This document shows, piece after piece, positions 18,365-27,343 of a stretch of 64,000 nt of DNA. A model generated the notes under the pieces. That model was not told the DNA's origin. It ran no database searches and worked only from the letters and a program-made list of their open reading frames with translations. The DNA comes from Haemophilus parainfluenzae ATCC 33392 (GTDB lineage Bacteria; Pseudomonadota; Gammaproteobacteria; Enterobacterales; Pasteurellaceae): the NCBI RefSeq assembly GCF_031191205.1, contig NZ_CP133470.1, positions 1,123,501 through 1,187,500 on the forward strand. The letters are read 5' to 3'. Position numbers and translations under genes: made by a program. The number at the start of each line of letters is the position of its first letter. Position 1 is the first letter of the stretch.

Positions 18365-20431
18365 ATGACAACCCAAAACTTCCTAGTAGAAATCGGCACA
18401 GAAGAGCTGCCACCAAAAGCTCTCAAAACATTAGCAACCTCTTTTGCGGATAACGTTGAGGCAGAATTAAACCAAGCCGGCTTAACCTTCGACAAAATCG
18501 AATGGTTTGCGGCACCGCGTCGTTTGGCGGTGAAAGTGTTGAACTTAGCCACACAACAGCCAAGCAAAGAAATCGAAAAACGTGGGCCAGCAGTATCAGC
18601 TGCGTTTGATGCGGAAGGTAAACCAACTAAAGCGGCAGAAGGCTGGGCGCGCGGTTGTGGTATTACCGTTGATCAAGCAGAGCGCATTGCAACTGATAAA
18701 GGCGAATGGCTTGTTCACCGTGCAAAAATTGAAGGTCAGCCGACCAAAAACTTGCTGAACGACATTGTGGCAAATGCGTTGGCGAAATTGCCAATTCCAA
18801 AACCAATGCGTTGGGCAGACAAAACCGTGCAATTTATTCGTCCGGTTCATACTGTGACTATGTTGTTAGGTGATGAGTTAATCGAAGGCGAAATTTTAGG
18901 TGTGGCAAGTGCTCGCACCATTCGCGGTCACCGTTTCTTAGGCGAGAAAGAATTTGAAATTCAACATGCAGACCAATATCCGCAATTATTGCGTGAAAAA
19001 GGTTCTGTAGTAGCAGATTTCAATGAGCGTAAAGCAGAAATTCTTGCAAAATCGCAAGCAAAAGCGACCGCACTTGGCGGCGTGGCGGACATTGAAGAAA
19101 GCCTGCTTGAAGAAGTCACTTCATTGGTGGAATATCCAAACGTATTAGCAGCAAAATTTGAAGAACGTTTCTTAGCCGTACCTGCGGAAGCCTTGGTTTA
19201 CACCATGAAAGGCGACCAAAAATATTTCCCGATTTATGACAAAGACGGCAAATTATTACCGCACTTTATTTTTGTATCGAACATCAACCCAGAAGATCCA
19301 ACAGCAATTATCGAAGGTAACGAAAAAGTGGTTCGCCCACGTTTAACCGATGCAGAATTCTTCTTCAAAACCGACTTAAAACAAAAACTGGTTGATCGTT
19401 TATCGCGTTTAGAAACTGTGTTGTTCCAACAACAACTTGGTACATTGAAAGATAAAACTGACCGCATTGAGAAACTTGCAGGCGAAATTGCAAAACAAAT
19501 CGGTGCAGACGAAGCAAAAGCAAAACGTGCAGGTTTACTGTCAAAATGTGACTTAATGACCAACATGGTGTTTGAATTTACTGATACGCAAGGCGTAATG
19601 GGTATGCACTATGCTCGTCATGATGGTGAAGACGAAGAAGTGGCAGTCGCATTAAACGAACAATATATGCCACGCTTTGCGGGTGATGAATTACCAAAAT
19701 CACTCGTTGCAAGTGCGGTCGCTTTAGCCGATAAATTTGACACTCTAACAGGTATCTTCGGTATCGGTCAAGCACCAAAAGGCAGCGCAGACCCATTTGC
19801 ATTGCGTCGTGCAGCATTAGGTGCATTACGTATTATTGTTGAGAAAAATTTACCTCTAGATTTAGAAGATTTAGTGAAAAAATCAGCCGCACTTTTCGCC
19901 GATAAACTTACGAATAAAAACGTGGTTGCTGATGTGGTGGACTTTATGCTCGGTCGTTTCCGTGCGTGGTATCAAGATGAAGGCATTGCGGTGGATGTGA
20001 TTCAAGCGGTATTGGCTCGTCGTCCAACTCGTCCGGCTGATTTTGATGCGCGCGTGCGTGCGGTTTCACATTTCCGTACTTTAGATTCAGCGGAAGCGTT
20101 AGCAGCAGCAAACAAACGTGTAAGCAATATCTTAGCGAAAGCGGATGCTGCAATTGGCGAGATCAATTTGACCGCTTGCGTAGAGCCTGCAGAAAAAGCC
20201 CTTGCTGAAGCGGTACTTGCATTACGTACTGAAGTACAACCACTTATTGCAAAAGGTGATTACACAGCAGTATTAGATAAATTAGCGAACTTACGTGCAC
20301 CGGTAGATAACTTCTTTGATAACGTGATGGTAAATGCTGAAGATCCAGCATTACGCCAAAACCGCTTAGCGATTTTAAACACGTTACAAGGCTTGTTCTT
20401 ACAAGTAGCAGATATTTCGCTATTGCAATAA
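18365..20431 (+). CDS. glyS: Glycyl-tRNA synthetase beta subunit
   Basis: 688 residues, full length for the tRNA-binding beta chain. The start [20 protein letters not shown] and the central HD-like region [32 protein letters not shown], with the C-terminal anticodon-binding domain, are characteristic. It works with GlyQ (9456). Two uptake signals are inside the gene. It ends at a 12-bp hairpin terminator. Confidence 0.97.
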   Translation: MTTQNFLVEIGTEELPPKALKTLATSFADNVEAELNQAGLTFDKIEWFAAPRRLAVKVLNLATQQPSKEIEKRGPAVSAAFDAEGKPTKAAEGWARGCGITVDQAERIATDKGEWLVHRAKIEGQPTKNLLNDIVANALAKLPIPKPMRWADKTVQFIRPVHTVTMLLGDELIEGEILGVASARTIRGHRFLGEKEFEIQHADQYPQLLREKGSVVADFNERKAEILAKSQAKATALGGVADIEESLLEEVTSLVEYPNVLAAKFEERFLAVPAEALVYTMKGDQKYFPIYDKDGKLLPHFIFVSNINPEDPTAIIEGNEKVVRPRLTDAEFFFKTDLKQKLVDRLSRLETVLFQQQLGTLKDKTDRIEKLAGEIAKQIGADEAKAKRAGLLSKCDLMTNMVFEFTDTQGVMGMHYARHDGEDEEVAVALNEQYMPRFAGDELPKSLVASAVALADKFDTLTGIFGIGQAPKGSADPFALRRAALGALRIIVEKNLPLDLEDLVKKSAALFADKLTNKNVVADVVDFMLGRFRAWYQDEGIAVDVIQAVLARRPTRPADFDARVRAVSHFRTLDSAEALAAANKRVSNILAKADAAIGEINLTACVEPAEKALAEAVLALRTEVQPLIAKGDYTAVLDKLANLRAPVDNFFDNVMVNAEDPALRQNRLAILNTLQGLFLQVADISLLQ

Positions 20432-20440
20432 TGAATCTAA

Positions 20441-20476
20441 AAAAGGATGGTCAATTTTCCAACGACTATCCTTTTG
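20441..20476 (+). terminator. Terminator of glyS
   Basis: AAAAGGATGGTC and GACTATCCTTTT form a 12-bp stem with one G-T pair and an 11-base loop; the right arm ends in TTTT. Confidence 0.75.
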
Positions 20477-20480
20477 TATA

Positions 20481-20509
20481 TAGACTTCAAATGATTATTT
20501 CTCTATAAT
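20481..20509 (+). promoter_or_regulatory. Promoter of tRNA-Ile2
   Basis: A -35 like TAGACT (20481-20486) and a perfect -10 TATAAT (20504-20509), 17 bases apart, lie just upstream of the tRNA at 20522. An uptake signal (ACCGCACTT, 20512-20520) sits between the -10 and the tRNA. Confidence 0.6.
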
Positions 20510-20521
20510 CAACCGCACTTT

Positions 20522-20598
20522 CCCCCCTTAGCTCAGTCGGTTAGAGCAGGCGACTCATAATCGCTTGGTCACTGGTTCAAGTCCGGTAGGGGGGACCA
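20522..20598 (+). tRNA. ileX: tRNA-Ile2 with CAU anticodon (lysidine type)
   Basis: A 77-base cloverleaf with encoded CCA. The acceptor stem CCCCCCT pairs with AGGGGGG; the D arm has GCTCAGTCGGTTAGAGC; the anticodon loop CTCATAA lies between GCGA and TCGC; and the T arm has GGTTCAAGTCC. The anticodon CAT could mean methionine, but the body (GCAGGCGACTCATAATCGCTTGGTC) is almost that of E. coli tRNA-Ile2, whose C34 is changed to lysidine by TilS so that it reads AUA. The first base pair is C1-G72, where the E. coli tRNA has G1-C72. Confidence 0.88.
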
Positions 20599-20606
20599 TT
20601 TATTGA

Positions 20607-20629
20607 GATCGCATTAAGCGGTCTTTTTT
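20607..20629 (+). terminator. Terminator after tRNA-Ile2
   Basis: GATCGC-ATTAA-GCGGTC (6-bp stem with one T-G pair) followed by TTTTTT, 8 bases after the CCA end. Confidence 0.7.
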
Positions 20630-20650
20630 ATTGCCTTTTTCTAATGTGTT

Positions 20651-21376
20651 TTAGGCGTTATATCCTTTCAACAATTCATCCCAATTTTCTTCATTGAATT
20701 GAATATTCATTCTGCCGACTTCTTTGACAAAAGAGCGGTGTAATCTTTCTAGGTTGCCTTGTTTCCAAGAATCTCCTGATTTTTGACCGCACTTATCGAA
20801 ATCAATGAGCCAACATTTTTGTTCAGTTTCGAGTTGTTGCACGAGAATATTATGAGCATTGAGATCCGTATGGCAAATTTGCAAATCATGCAACTTACGA
20901 ATTAATTTACCGATAGCTTGCCAGATGTCATTCGGTAGTTGTTGAATTTGTAAAAGTACGGTCAGATCTTGGGCATTTTCGATCTTTTCAATCAAGATAT
21001 CTGCTTGGTAACAAATCCCTAATTTGCCTTTTTTAACACGTGCAGCGATTGGTTTTGGTACAGCTACACCAGCTTGATGGAGTTGATTTAACAGCTGAAA
21101 TTCCGCCAAGCTGCGAGTTTCACTCAATGATTGAAAACGATAGCGATCTTTGTTGAATTTTCCCCATAAACCGCCTCGATAATAGTGACGAAGGGCAGTA
21201 TTTACCCCAAACAGATCTTTTGTGTTCAGGAAGTAGGTTGTGCCACGTCCTTTGGCTGAACCGGTAATACGTTGTTGTTTTTCCCAAAAAGCCGATTCAA
21301 AAAATGAAGCGGGTTCAGTTGGTTTTTCCGTGAGATTAAAAAGAAAGAATTGATTATCTTGTTGGAATTCAAGCAT
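20651..21376 (-). CDS. kdkA: 3-deoxy-D-manno-octulosonic acid (Kdo) kinase
   Basis: 241 residues, the length of H. influenzae KdkA. Kinase-like motifs: GSAKGRGTTYF (phosphate loop region), ICHTDLNAHNILV with the catalytic aspartate (about residue 166) and WLIDFDKC with the metal-binding aspartate. The enzyme adds a 4-phosphate to the single Kdo residue of lipid A at the inner membrane, a Haemophilus-type LOS trait. Neighbouring opsX adds the first heptose to the same acceptor. An uptake signal is inside the gene. Confidence 0.92.
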   Translation of the reverse strand: MLEFQQDNQFFLFNLTEKPTEPASFFESAFWEKQQRITGSAKGRGTTYFLNTKDLFGVNTALRHYYRGGLWGKFNKDRYRFQSLSETRSLAEFQLLNQLHQAGVAVPKPIAARVKKGKLGICYQADILIEKIENAQDLTVLLQIQQLPNDIWQAIGKLIRKLHDLQICHTDLNAHNILVQQLETEQKCWLIDFDKCGQKSGDSWKQGNLERLHRSFVKEVGRMNIQFNEENWDELLKGYNA

Positions 21377-21472
21377 TTTAGTTGAACCGAATAATAGAAA
21401 ATGCCCTCATTCTACTTTAAATACGCTGATTTTCTAGCATTACAAGCTTTTCATCTTATTTTATGTCAAAGT

Positions 21473-21488
21473 TGTGAAGCAGATCACA
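21473..21488. promoter_or_regulatory. CRP-N site (TGTGA-N6-TCACA)
   Basis: TGTGA-AGCAGA-TCACA matches the cAMP receptor protein consensus perfectly. It lies 97 bases upstream of kdkA (minus) and 188 bases upstream of the MORN-like gene (plus), in a 299-base gap that otherwise holds only AT-rich DNA. It carries TGTGA/TCACA, not the TGCGA/TCGCA of competence (CRP-S) sites. Confidence 0.65.
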
Positions 21489-21675
21489 TAAGTAGTGAGA
21501 TATCTGTATTTTGTTAATTCGTAAAATTTTTGCAGAATTTTACCCCTTGCAGTGTGATTTTATGTTATAAAATGAATAGAAGTGAAAAGCACTGTTTTAC
21601 ATATTTATTTTGTTAGGTTACACTTTTTCCAGAAATTATTTTGATGACTCTCTATTTAATATGAGGAAATTAGCT

Positions 21676-21984
21676 ATGAAAAAACCTCTATTTACTGTTT
21701 TAGCGCTTTTTTGTATTGGTTCTGCTACGGCGTATATTCGTTCAACAATAGAGAATCAGACTTTTCATCCTAACGGTAATATAAAATCGGAGGTGGTTGA
21801 AATAAATGGCGTCAAAACGACTAAATATTATGATGAATCAGGAACACTTATCTCGCAAGGCGAATTAAAAAATGGCGTAGAGCAAGGAATGTGGAAATAT
21901 TTTGATAAAGATGGTAACGTTATCTTTACTAAGCACTATGTGAAAGGGCATATTGTTGCGGAAGGATTAGGTCCTAAAAAGTAG
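21676..21984 (+). CDS. Small secreted MORN/YwqK-like repeat protein
   Basis: 102 residues from ATG 21676 (GAGGA 8 bases upstream); an earlier in-frame ATG at 21610 adds 22 residues without a signal peptide and is not favoured. The N-terminus MKKPLFTVLALFCIGSATAY is a signal or anchor. The rest has YwqK/MORN-type repeats: FHPNGNIKSEV, YYDESGTLISQGELKNGVEQG and YFDKDGNVIFTKHYVKG. The role is unknown; such repeats occur in envelope proteins and in some antitoxin annotations. A strong terminator follows. Confidence 0.65.
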   Translation: MKKPLFTVLALFCIGSATAYIRSTIENQTFHPNGNIKSEVVEINGVKTTKYYDESGTLISQGELKNGVEQGMWKYFDKDGNVIFTKHYVKGHIVAEGLGPKK

Positions 21985-21999
21985 CAATCTAGATAAATA

Positions 22000-22033
22000 A
22001 AAGGGCGAATTAAATAAATTCGCCCTTTGTTTT
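22000..22033 (+). terminator. Terminator after the MORN-like gene
   Basis: AAGGGCGAATT-AAATA-AATTCGCCCTT is an 11-bp perfect stem followed by TGTTTTC. Confidence 0.8.
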
Positions 22034-22085
22034 CATTAAATTATTTTGGGTTAATAGACGGAAATTAAATGCGCGAGGAATTCAA

Positions 22086-23141
22086 ATGTCCCATTCTCCA
22101 CTTTTTATTTCACCTCCTAAATCACTTTGTATTTTGCGTTTGTCTGCGGTGGGTGATGTTTGTCATGCACTTGCTGTGGTGCAGCATATTCAACGGTATT
22201 GGCCGCAAACCCAATTAACGTGGATTGTGGGTAAAACAGAAATGGGCCTGCTTTCTGGCATTGAAGGCGTGGAACTGATTCCTTACGATAAAAAGAGCGG
22301 TTGGAAAGGCGTGTGGAATTTATGGATGTTTTTGAAAAATAATAAATTTGATGCGCTTTTGAATATGCAGACGGCATTTCGTGCTTCTATTATCTCTCTT
22401 GGTATTCAAGCGAAATATAAAATTGGATTTGGCAAAAAACGTTCTAGAGAAGGGCAGTGGTTATTTGTGAATCGTCGAGTTCAAGATCCTGAAACGTCTC
22501 ATGTGCTAGATGGTTTCATGGCTTTTGCCGATTATCTAGGCGTGCCACCGGCGGAAATGCTTTCTTGGCAATTGGCGATCTCTGATGCAGATCGAGAATA
22601 CGCCAAACAGTTTATTGATCCTACACGTAAAAATCTGATTATTTCTCCTTGCTCCAGTAAAGCCGAGAAAGATTGGTTGGTTGAGCGTTATGCGGAAGTG
22701 GCAAATATTGCTCATCAACATAATGTGAATGTGATTTTTTGTAGCTCGCCAGCAAAACGCGAATTAGAAATGGTAAAAAAAATAACCGCACTTTGTGATT
22801 TTCAGCCGGTTGATGCTTCAGGAAAAACTAGTTTGAAACAACTTGCTGCATTAATTCATCAAGCAAATTTAGTGATCTCGCCCGATTCTGGGCCAGCTCA
22901 TATTGCGACCACGCAAGGAACACCGGTTATTGGATTGTATGCTTATCACAATCCATTGCGCACTGCGCCTTATCATAATCTGGATAATGTGGTGTCAGTA
23001 TATGAAGAAAATGTGCAGAAAGAACAAGGTAAGCCTTCAAGTGAATTGCCTTGGGTGACCAAATTAAAAGGCAAAAATTTAATGGCTGAAATTCAGGTAG
23101 AGCAAGTGGTGGCTCAGATGAGAGCGTTGAATTTATTTTAA
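22086..23141 (+). CDS. opsX: LOS heptosyltransferase I (OpsX type, GT9 family)
   Basis: 351 residues, as in H. influenzae OpsX. GT9 features: CILRLSAVGDVCHALAVV at the N-terminus, and VISPDSGPAHIATTQGTPVIGLY with PSSEL later, forming the ADP-heptose site. It transfers the first heptose to phosphorylated Kdo on lipid A. Haemophilus uses OpsX rather than WaaC because the acceptor is Kdo-phosphate made by KdkA, which lies just upstream on the other strand. An uptake signal is inside. Confidence 0.9.
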   Translation: MSHSPLFISPPKSLCILRLSAVGDVCHALAVVQHIQRYWPQTQLTWIVGKTEMGLLSGIEGVELIPYDKKSGWKGVWNLWMFLKNNKFDALLNMQTAFRASIISLGIQAKYKIGFGKKRSREGQWLFVNRRVQDPETSHVLDGFMAFADYLGVPPAEMLSWQLAISDADREYAKQFIDPTRKNLIISPCSSKAEKDWLVERYAEVANIAHQHNVNVIFCSSPAKRELEMVKKITALCDFQPVDASGKTSLKQLAALIHQANLVISPDSGPAHIATTQGTPVIGLYAYHNPLRTAPYHNLDNVVSVYEENVQKEQGKPSSELPWVTKLKGKNLMAEIQVEQVVAQMRALNLF

Positions 23142-23160
23142 GTGCGGTCAATTTTAGAGA

Positions 23161-23184
23161 TAAAAAAGCCCTCAAATGAGGGCT
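23161..23184 (-). terminator. Terminator of the AhpD-like gene
   Basis: On the minus strand AGCCCTCA-TT-TGAGGGCT is followed by TTTTTA; an 8-bp stem 27 bases after the AhpD-like stop codon. On the plus strand the run after the stem is AAAA, so it serves the minus gene mainly. Confidence 0.8.
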
Positions 23185-23210
23185 AAAAGAATCATAAAGT
23201 TCCTCGCGAA

Positions 23211-23555
23211 TTATTCGCCTTTTTGTGCGTTGTAAGCTTCTAATGCACGAAGAGAGTAAGTGTAAGCTGCACCCGCATTTAATGTGATAGACATTGCTAA
23301 TGCTGCTGCCACTTCTTCTTCAGTTGCACCTGCTTTCACCGCTTCATCAGCATGCACACCAATGCAGCTTTCACAACGAGTGGTTACTGCAACGGCTAAT
23401 GCAATTAATTCACGAGTTTTAGCATCTAATACGTTACCTTCTGCTGCAGCCGCACCTAATGCGCCGTAAGCTTGTAACATTTTAGGGTATTTTTTACCTA
23501 ATGCACCGAATGATTTTTTAACGTGTGCTACATCATTTTTCCAATCTGCAAACAT
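23211..23555 (-). CDS. AhpD-like carboxymuconolactone decarboxylase family protein
   Basis: 114 residues, all alpha. The motif ELIALAVAVTTRCESCIGVHADEAVKAG contains the CxxC of the AhpD alkylhydroperoxidase core, with the glutamate upstream and histidine downstream that act as proton relay. It probably reduces peroxides or handles lipoyl/thioredoxin-like electrons in the cytosol. It is divergent from an AraC-family gene 103 bases away, its likely regulator. Confidence 0.8.
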   Translation of the reverse strand: MFADWKNDVAHVKKSFGALGKKYPKMLQAYGALGAAAAEGNVLDAKTRELIALAVAVTTRCESCIGVHADEAVKAGATEEEVAAALAMSITLNAGAAYTYSLRALEAYNAQKGE

Positions 23556-23658
23556 TGTTTTTCTCCTTAAATTTAGTATAAATTTCTAGAGGAATTATAA
23601 GCAGATTAGCGTATGATACTTGTCAAATTGTCTTAACTTTTAGACGGAAAATCTCACG

Positions 23659-24549
23659 ATGGATTATTTAGATAAATTAACACAGCTGGCGCAAGTGCGC
23701 GGGGAAATTAATATTCGCTGCTTGTTTCAAGGGGATTGGCAAGTCGAACATCAGCCAGATGCGGCGGAATATCAAGGTTTATTTCATTTAATCGAGCAAG
23801 GTGAGTGCTGGATAACCTTGGCGGGAAAACAGTTTCATTTGAAGAAAGGCGACCTCTTTTTTCTCCCTCAAAATCGACCGCACTTTTTGGGCAGTTCTCA
23901 GCAAAAAAGAGAGAATAGCCTACAGAGAGAGCAATCAAATACACTTTTTAATGTCCATCAGATTGGAGCAGGTACGCCCGATCTGAAGATGTTTTGTGGG
24001 ACATTTTATTACCAAAAACCGTCATTATTAATTAATTCGTTACCAGATTATTTGCATCTTTCGCTACAAAATACACCTGTACAGCCTTTGGTTTCACTTT
24101 TTTTACAAGAAGCCGAGAAACCGGAGCAAGGCACAAAATCCGTGATAGACGCACTATCAAATGTGTTGTTTATTTATATTTTGCGTCATGCACAGCAAAT
24201 AGGTTTGCTTAATCAAGGCTTATTAGCTGCGTTGCAGGATAAAAGGCTGAATCAAGTCCTTGAAAAAATCTTGTTTTCATCTCAATTAGATTGGAATATT
24301 GAGCAATTAGCAGAGTTGGCTTCCATGTCGCGTGCGACCTTTATGAGGATCTTTCAACAGCAGCTCGGGATGCCGCCAGGAAAATTTCTCACACAAGTGC
24401 GGTTAGAAATGGCGGCTGTTTTATTGAAAAATACGCAAAAGACCATTTTAGCCATCGCTCTTGAAGTGGGGTATCAATCAGAAGCGCATTTTAGTAAGGC
24501 ATTTAAAGCAATTTATGGGCTTTCACCGAGTCAATTTCGCAAAATCTAG
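23659..24549 (+). CDS. AraC-family transcriptional regulator with N-terminal cupin domain
   Basis: 296 residues. An N-terminal cupin segment (CWITLAGKQFHLKKGDLFFLPQNRPHF) ends near residue 80. The C-terminal 100 residues have two helix-turn-helix units: LAELASMSRATFMRIFQQ and AIALEVGYQSEAHFSKAFKAIYGLSPSQFR. The cupin would bind a small ligand. The gene is divergent from the AhpD-like gene, so that gene is the most likely target. A 9-base uptake signal is inside the cupin coding part. Confidence 0.88.
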   Translation: MDYLDKLTQLAQVRGEINIRCLFQGDWQVEHQPDAAEYQGLFHLIEQGECWITLAGKQFHLKKGDLFFLPQNRPHFLGSSQQKRENSLQREQSNTLFNVHQIGAGTPDLKMFCGTFYYQKPSLLINSLPDYLHLSLQNTPVQPLVSLFLQEAEKPEQGTKSVIDALSNVLFIYILRHAQQIGLLNQGLLAALQDKRLNQVLEKILFSSQLDWNIEQLAELASMSRATFMRIFQQQLGMPPGKFLTQVRLEMAAVLLKNTQKTILAIALEVGYQSEAHFSKAFKAIYGLSPSQFRKI

Positions 24550-24626
24550 CCCATCGTTCAAAACTTACGCTATAATGACCGCACTTTAGGCGGCTCTGTC
24601 GCCTTTAATTTTTTTAAGGTATTGTT

Positions 24627-26471
24627 ATGTTTAATAAAATATTTTCATGGTTTGAAAACCGTTTAAATCCTTATCCGGAAAGCAATCCAACGACGCCTGA
24701 AAAAGGCTTGTTCCGTTTTATTTGGTCAAGCATTGATGGCATGAAAGGCTGGATCTTTTTACTTGCGGTATTGACGGTCGGTATTGGTGTAATGGAAGCC
24801 TTACTTTTCCAATTTATGGGGTTATTGGTGGACTGGCTAGGCGCTTATACACCAAGCACGCTTTGGCAAGAAAAAGGGCATTTGCTTGCTGGCATGGCAG
24901 CTTTGCTCATTTTCAGTATTGTATGGTTATTCGTAGGTGTGAATGTACGCTTACAAACGCTACAAGGGGTATTTCCAATGCGTTTGCGTTGGAATTTCCA
25001 CCGTTTGATGCTAGGACAAAGCTTAAGCTTCTATCAAGATGAATTTGCAGGTCGTGTATCGGCGAAAGTGATGCAAACTGCTCTTGCGGTGCGTGATACC
25101 GTCATGACCATTGCGGATATGTTGGTGTATGTTGCTGTATATTTTATTACTTCAGGCTTGGTACTTGCGGCTTTAGATACCTGGTTTTTAGTGCCGTTTT
25201 TCTTATGGATTGTGGCCTTTGTGACTATTTTACGTTTGCTTATTCCACTCTTAGCGAAAACAGCACAACGACAAGCCGATGCGCGCTCTCTCATGACGGG
25301 TCGTATTACGGATGCTTATTCAAATATTGCAACGGTTAAACTATTTTCACATGATGCGAGAGAAGCGAATTATGCAAAACGTTCCATGGAAGAATTTATG
25401 GTCACCGTGCATGCACAAATGCGTTTAGCGAGTTCATTAGACACCTTAACTTATGCAACCAATATCTTCTTAACGTTAAGCACTGCAATTTTAGGTGTGG
25501 TGTTATGGCAAAACGGTCAAGTAGGCGTGGGAGCAGTGGCGACTGCAACTGCGATGGCGTTACGTGTAAATGGTCTTTCCCGCTGGATTATGTGGGAATC
25601 GGCACGTTTATTTGAAAATATCGGGACGGTGAATGATGGTATGGCGACGTTGACCAAACCGCATACTATTGTTGATAAACCTGATTGTGTTCCACTAGAA
25701 GTGAAACAAGGCGAGATCAAATTTAATGATATTTCGTTTGCTTATGATCCGAATAAACCATTGCTTAACCATTTTAATCTCACCATCAAACCAGGCGAAA
25801 AAGTGGGCTTAATTGGGCGTTCTGGTGCGGGCAAATCAACCATTGTGAATTTGCTTCTACGTTTCTATGAAGCGCAAGAAGGTTCAATTACCATTGATGG
25901 TCAAAATATTTTAGATGTAAGCCAAGAAAGTCTTCGTAGTCAGATTGGTCTTGTAACACAAGATACTTCACTTTTACACCGTTCTGTCCGCGATAACATC
26001 ATTTATGGTCGCCCAACTGCGACAGAGGAAGAAATGATCAATGCGGCTAGACGTGCGGAAGCGGCAGATTTCATTCCTTATCTCAGCGATGCTCAAGGCA
26101 GAAAAGGCTATGATGCCCATGTTGGTGAACGTGGGGTGAAACTCTCGGGTGGACAACGCCAGCGTATTGCTATTGCGCGTGTTATGTTAAAAGATGCGCC
26201 AATTTTACTCTTGGATGAAGCGACCAGTGCGCTAGATTCAGAAGTAGAGGTGGCGATCCAAGAAAGTCTCGACAAAATGATGGAAAATAAAACGGTTATT
26301 GCCATAGCTCACCGTTTATCCACTATTGCAGCAATGGATCGTTTAATCGTATTAGATAAAGGGCAAATTGTCGAGCAAGGGACTCACGCAGAATTGCTCG
26401 AACAAAATGGACTTTATGCTCGCCTTTGGAAACACCAAAGTGGTGGCTTCTTGAGTGAGCATGTCGAGTAA
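24627..26471 (+). CDS. ABC exporter, fused membrane and ATPase domains (MdlB/MsbA-like)
   Basis: 614 residues. Residues 1-330 hold about six membrane helices of the type IV exporter fold. The ATPase has Walker A GRSGAGKST (about residue 395), signature LSGGQRQRIA, Walker B ILLLDEATSALD and H-loop IAHRLST. Such half-transporters form dimers and export lipids, drugs or peptides. No partner half is adjacent, so it is probably a homodimer. The substrate is unknown. Confidence 0.85.
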   Translation: MFNKIFSWFENRLNPYPESNPTTPEKGLFRFIWSSIDGMKGWIFLLAVLTVGIGVMEALLFQFMGLLVDWLGAYTPSTLWQEKGHLLAGMAALLIFSIVWLFVGVNVRLQTLQGVFPMRLRWNFHRLMLGQSLSFYQDEFAGRVSAKVMQTALAVRDTVMTIADMLVYVAVYFITSGLVLAALDTWFLVPFFLWIVAFVTILRLLIPLLAKTAQRQADARSLMTGRITDAYSNIATVKLFSHDAREANYAKRSMEEFMVTVHAQMRLASSLDTLTYATNIFLTLSTAILGVVLWQNGQVGVGAVATATAMALRVNGLSRWIMWESARLFENIGTVNDGMATLTKPHTIVDKPDCVPLEVKQGEIKFNDISFAYDPNKPLLNHFNLTIKPGEKVGLIGRSGAGKSTIVNLLLRFYEAQEGSITIDGQNILDVSQESLRSQIGLVTQDTSLLHRSVRDNIIYGRPTATEEEMINAARRAEAADFIPYLSDAQGRKGYDAHVGERGVKLSGGQRQRIAIARVMLKDAPILLLDEATSALDSEVEVAIQESLDKMMENKTVIAIAHRLSTIAAMDRLIVLDKGQIVEQGTHAELLEQNGLYARLWKHQSGGFLSEHVE

Positions 26472-26566
26472 AACACAGGAAAAAATGACCGCACTTTGTA
26501 AAGGTGTAAATCTTGAGAGAGTTTAGATAGCGATTGAACTTTTCTCATAATTAGTGCGAATTTCCT

Positions 26567-26595
26567 TTGACTATTTTATTGACAACAGGTAATAT
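26567..26595 (+). promoter_or_regulatory. Promoter of the yceD-rpmF-plsX-fab operon
   Basis: TTGACT (26567-26572), a 17-base spacer and TAATAT (26590-26595). Initiation about 7 bases later would start the transcript only a few bases before the yceD ATG at 26605, and there is no good Shine-Dalgarno before it. Confidence 0.5.
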
Positions 26596-26604
26596 TCGCA
26601 CCCT

Positions 26605-27129
26605 ATGCAAAAGGTAAAACTACCCCTAACCGTTGATCCAGTTAAAGACGCTCAACAAAGAATTGATTATGATGGTTATTATACCGCTAGTCAGTTAGTG
26701 CGTTTAGCTGAATCTACGGGGAAAGTGCTCAGCGATGCACAGGTAACATTATCGTTTTATATTGATCCACAAAAATTAGTGGTGATGAAAGGGCAAGTAC
26801 AAGTTGATGTTGAATTAGAGTGTCAACGTTGTGGCGAGCCATTCAAACAAACATTGGAATGTCATTTTATGTATAGTCCAGTGGCTAATTGGGATCAGGC
26901 TGATGACTTGCCGGAAATTTATGAGCCAATCGAATTTAATGAGTTTGGTGAAATAGATTTACTTGGTGCAGTGGAAGACGAACTTATTTTAGCTCTACCG
27001 CTTGTCCCAATGCATTCATCTGAACACTGTGAAGTGTCCGCGCACGAACAGGTTTTTGGCGAATTGCCTGAAGAATTGGCAAAAAAACCGAACCCGTTCG
27101 CTGTATTAGCTAATTTAAAGCAAAAGTAA
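26605..27129 (+). CDS. yceD: YceD (DUF177), 23S rRNA accumulation protein
   Basis: 174 residues with the same N-terminus as E. coli YceD (MQKVKLPLT), which confirms this ATG. The middle holds a CxxC-type segment ([18 protein letters not shown]), and the C-terminus reads VFGELPEEL then [11 protein letters not shown]. YceD is needed for normal 23S rRNA levels and is almost always upstream of rpmF, as here. A nearly leaderless transcript is suggested by the promoter position. Confidence 0.9.
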   Translation: MQKVKLPLTVDPVKDAQQRIDYDGYYTASQLVRLAESTGKVLSDAQVTLSFYIDPQKLVVMKGQVQVDVELECQRCGEPFKQTLECHFMYSPVANWDQADDLPEIYEPIEFNEFGEIDLLGAVEDELILALPLVPMHSSEHCEVSAHEQVFGELPEELAKKPNPFAVLANLKQK

Positions 27130-27151
27130 ATTAAATTTAGGAGTATAGCCA

Positions 27152-27322
27152 ATGGCTGTTCAACAAAACAAAAAATCTCGTTCACGTCGTGATATGCGTC
27201 GTTCACACGATGCATTAACTACTGCTGCAGTATCAGTGGATAAAGCAAGCGGTGAAACCCACTTACGCCACCACGTAACTGCTGATGGTTACTATCGTGG
27301 TCGCAAAGTGATCAATAAGTAA
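27152..27322 (+). CDS. rpmF: Ribosomal protein bL32
   Basis: 56 residues from ATG 27152, preceded by TTTAGGAG. The sequence begins [20 protein letters not shown] and ends [11 protein letters not shown], matching L32 at the usual length. It is a structural protein of the 50S subunit. It sits 22 bases after yceD and 21 bases before plsX, the conserved order linking ribosome and membrane-lipid synthesis. Confidence 0.96.
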
Positions 27323-27343
27323 TTTTACTTATAAGGTATTCAC

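Noticed and set aside
20522..20598. tRNA-Met (anticodon CAT)
   Set aside because: The anticodon arm and body match tRNA-Ile2, whose C34 is modified to lysidine; the elongator and initiator Met patterns do not fit.
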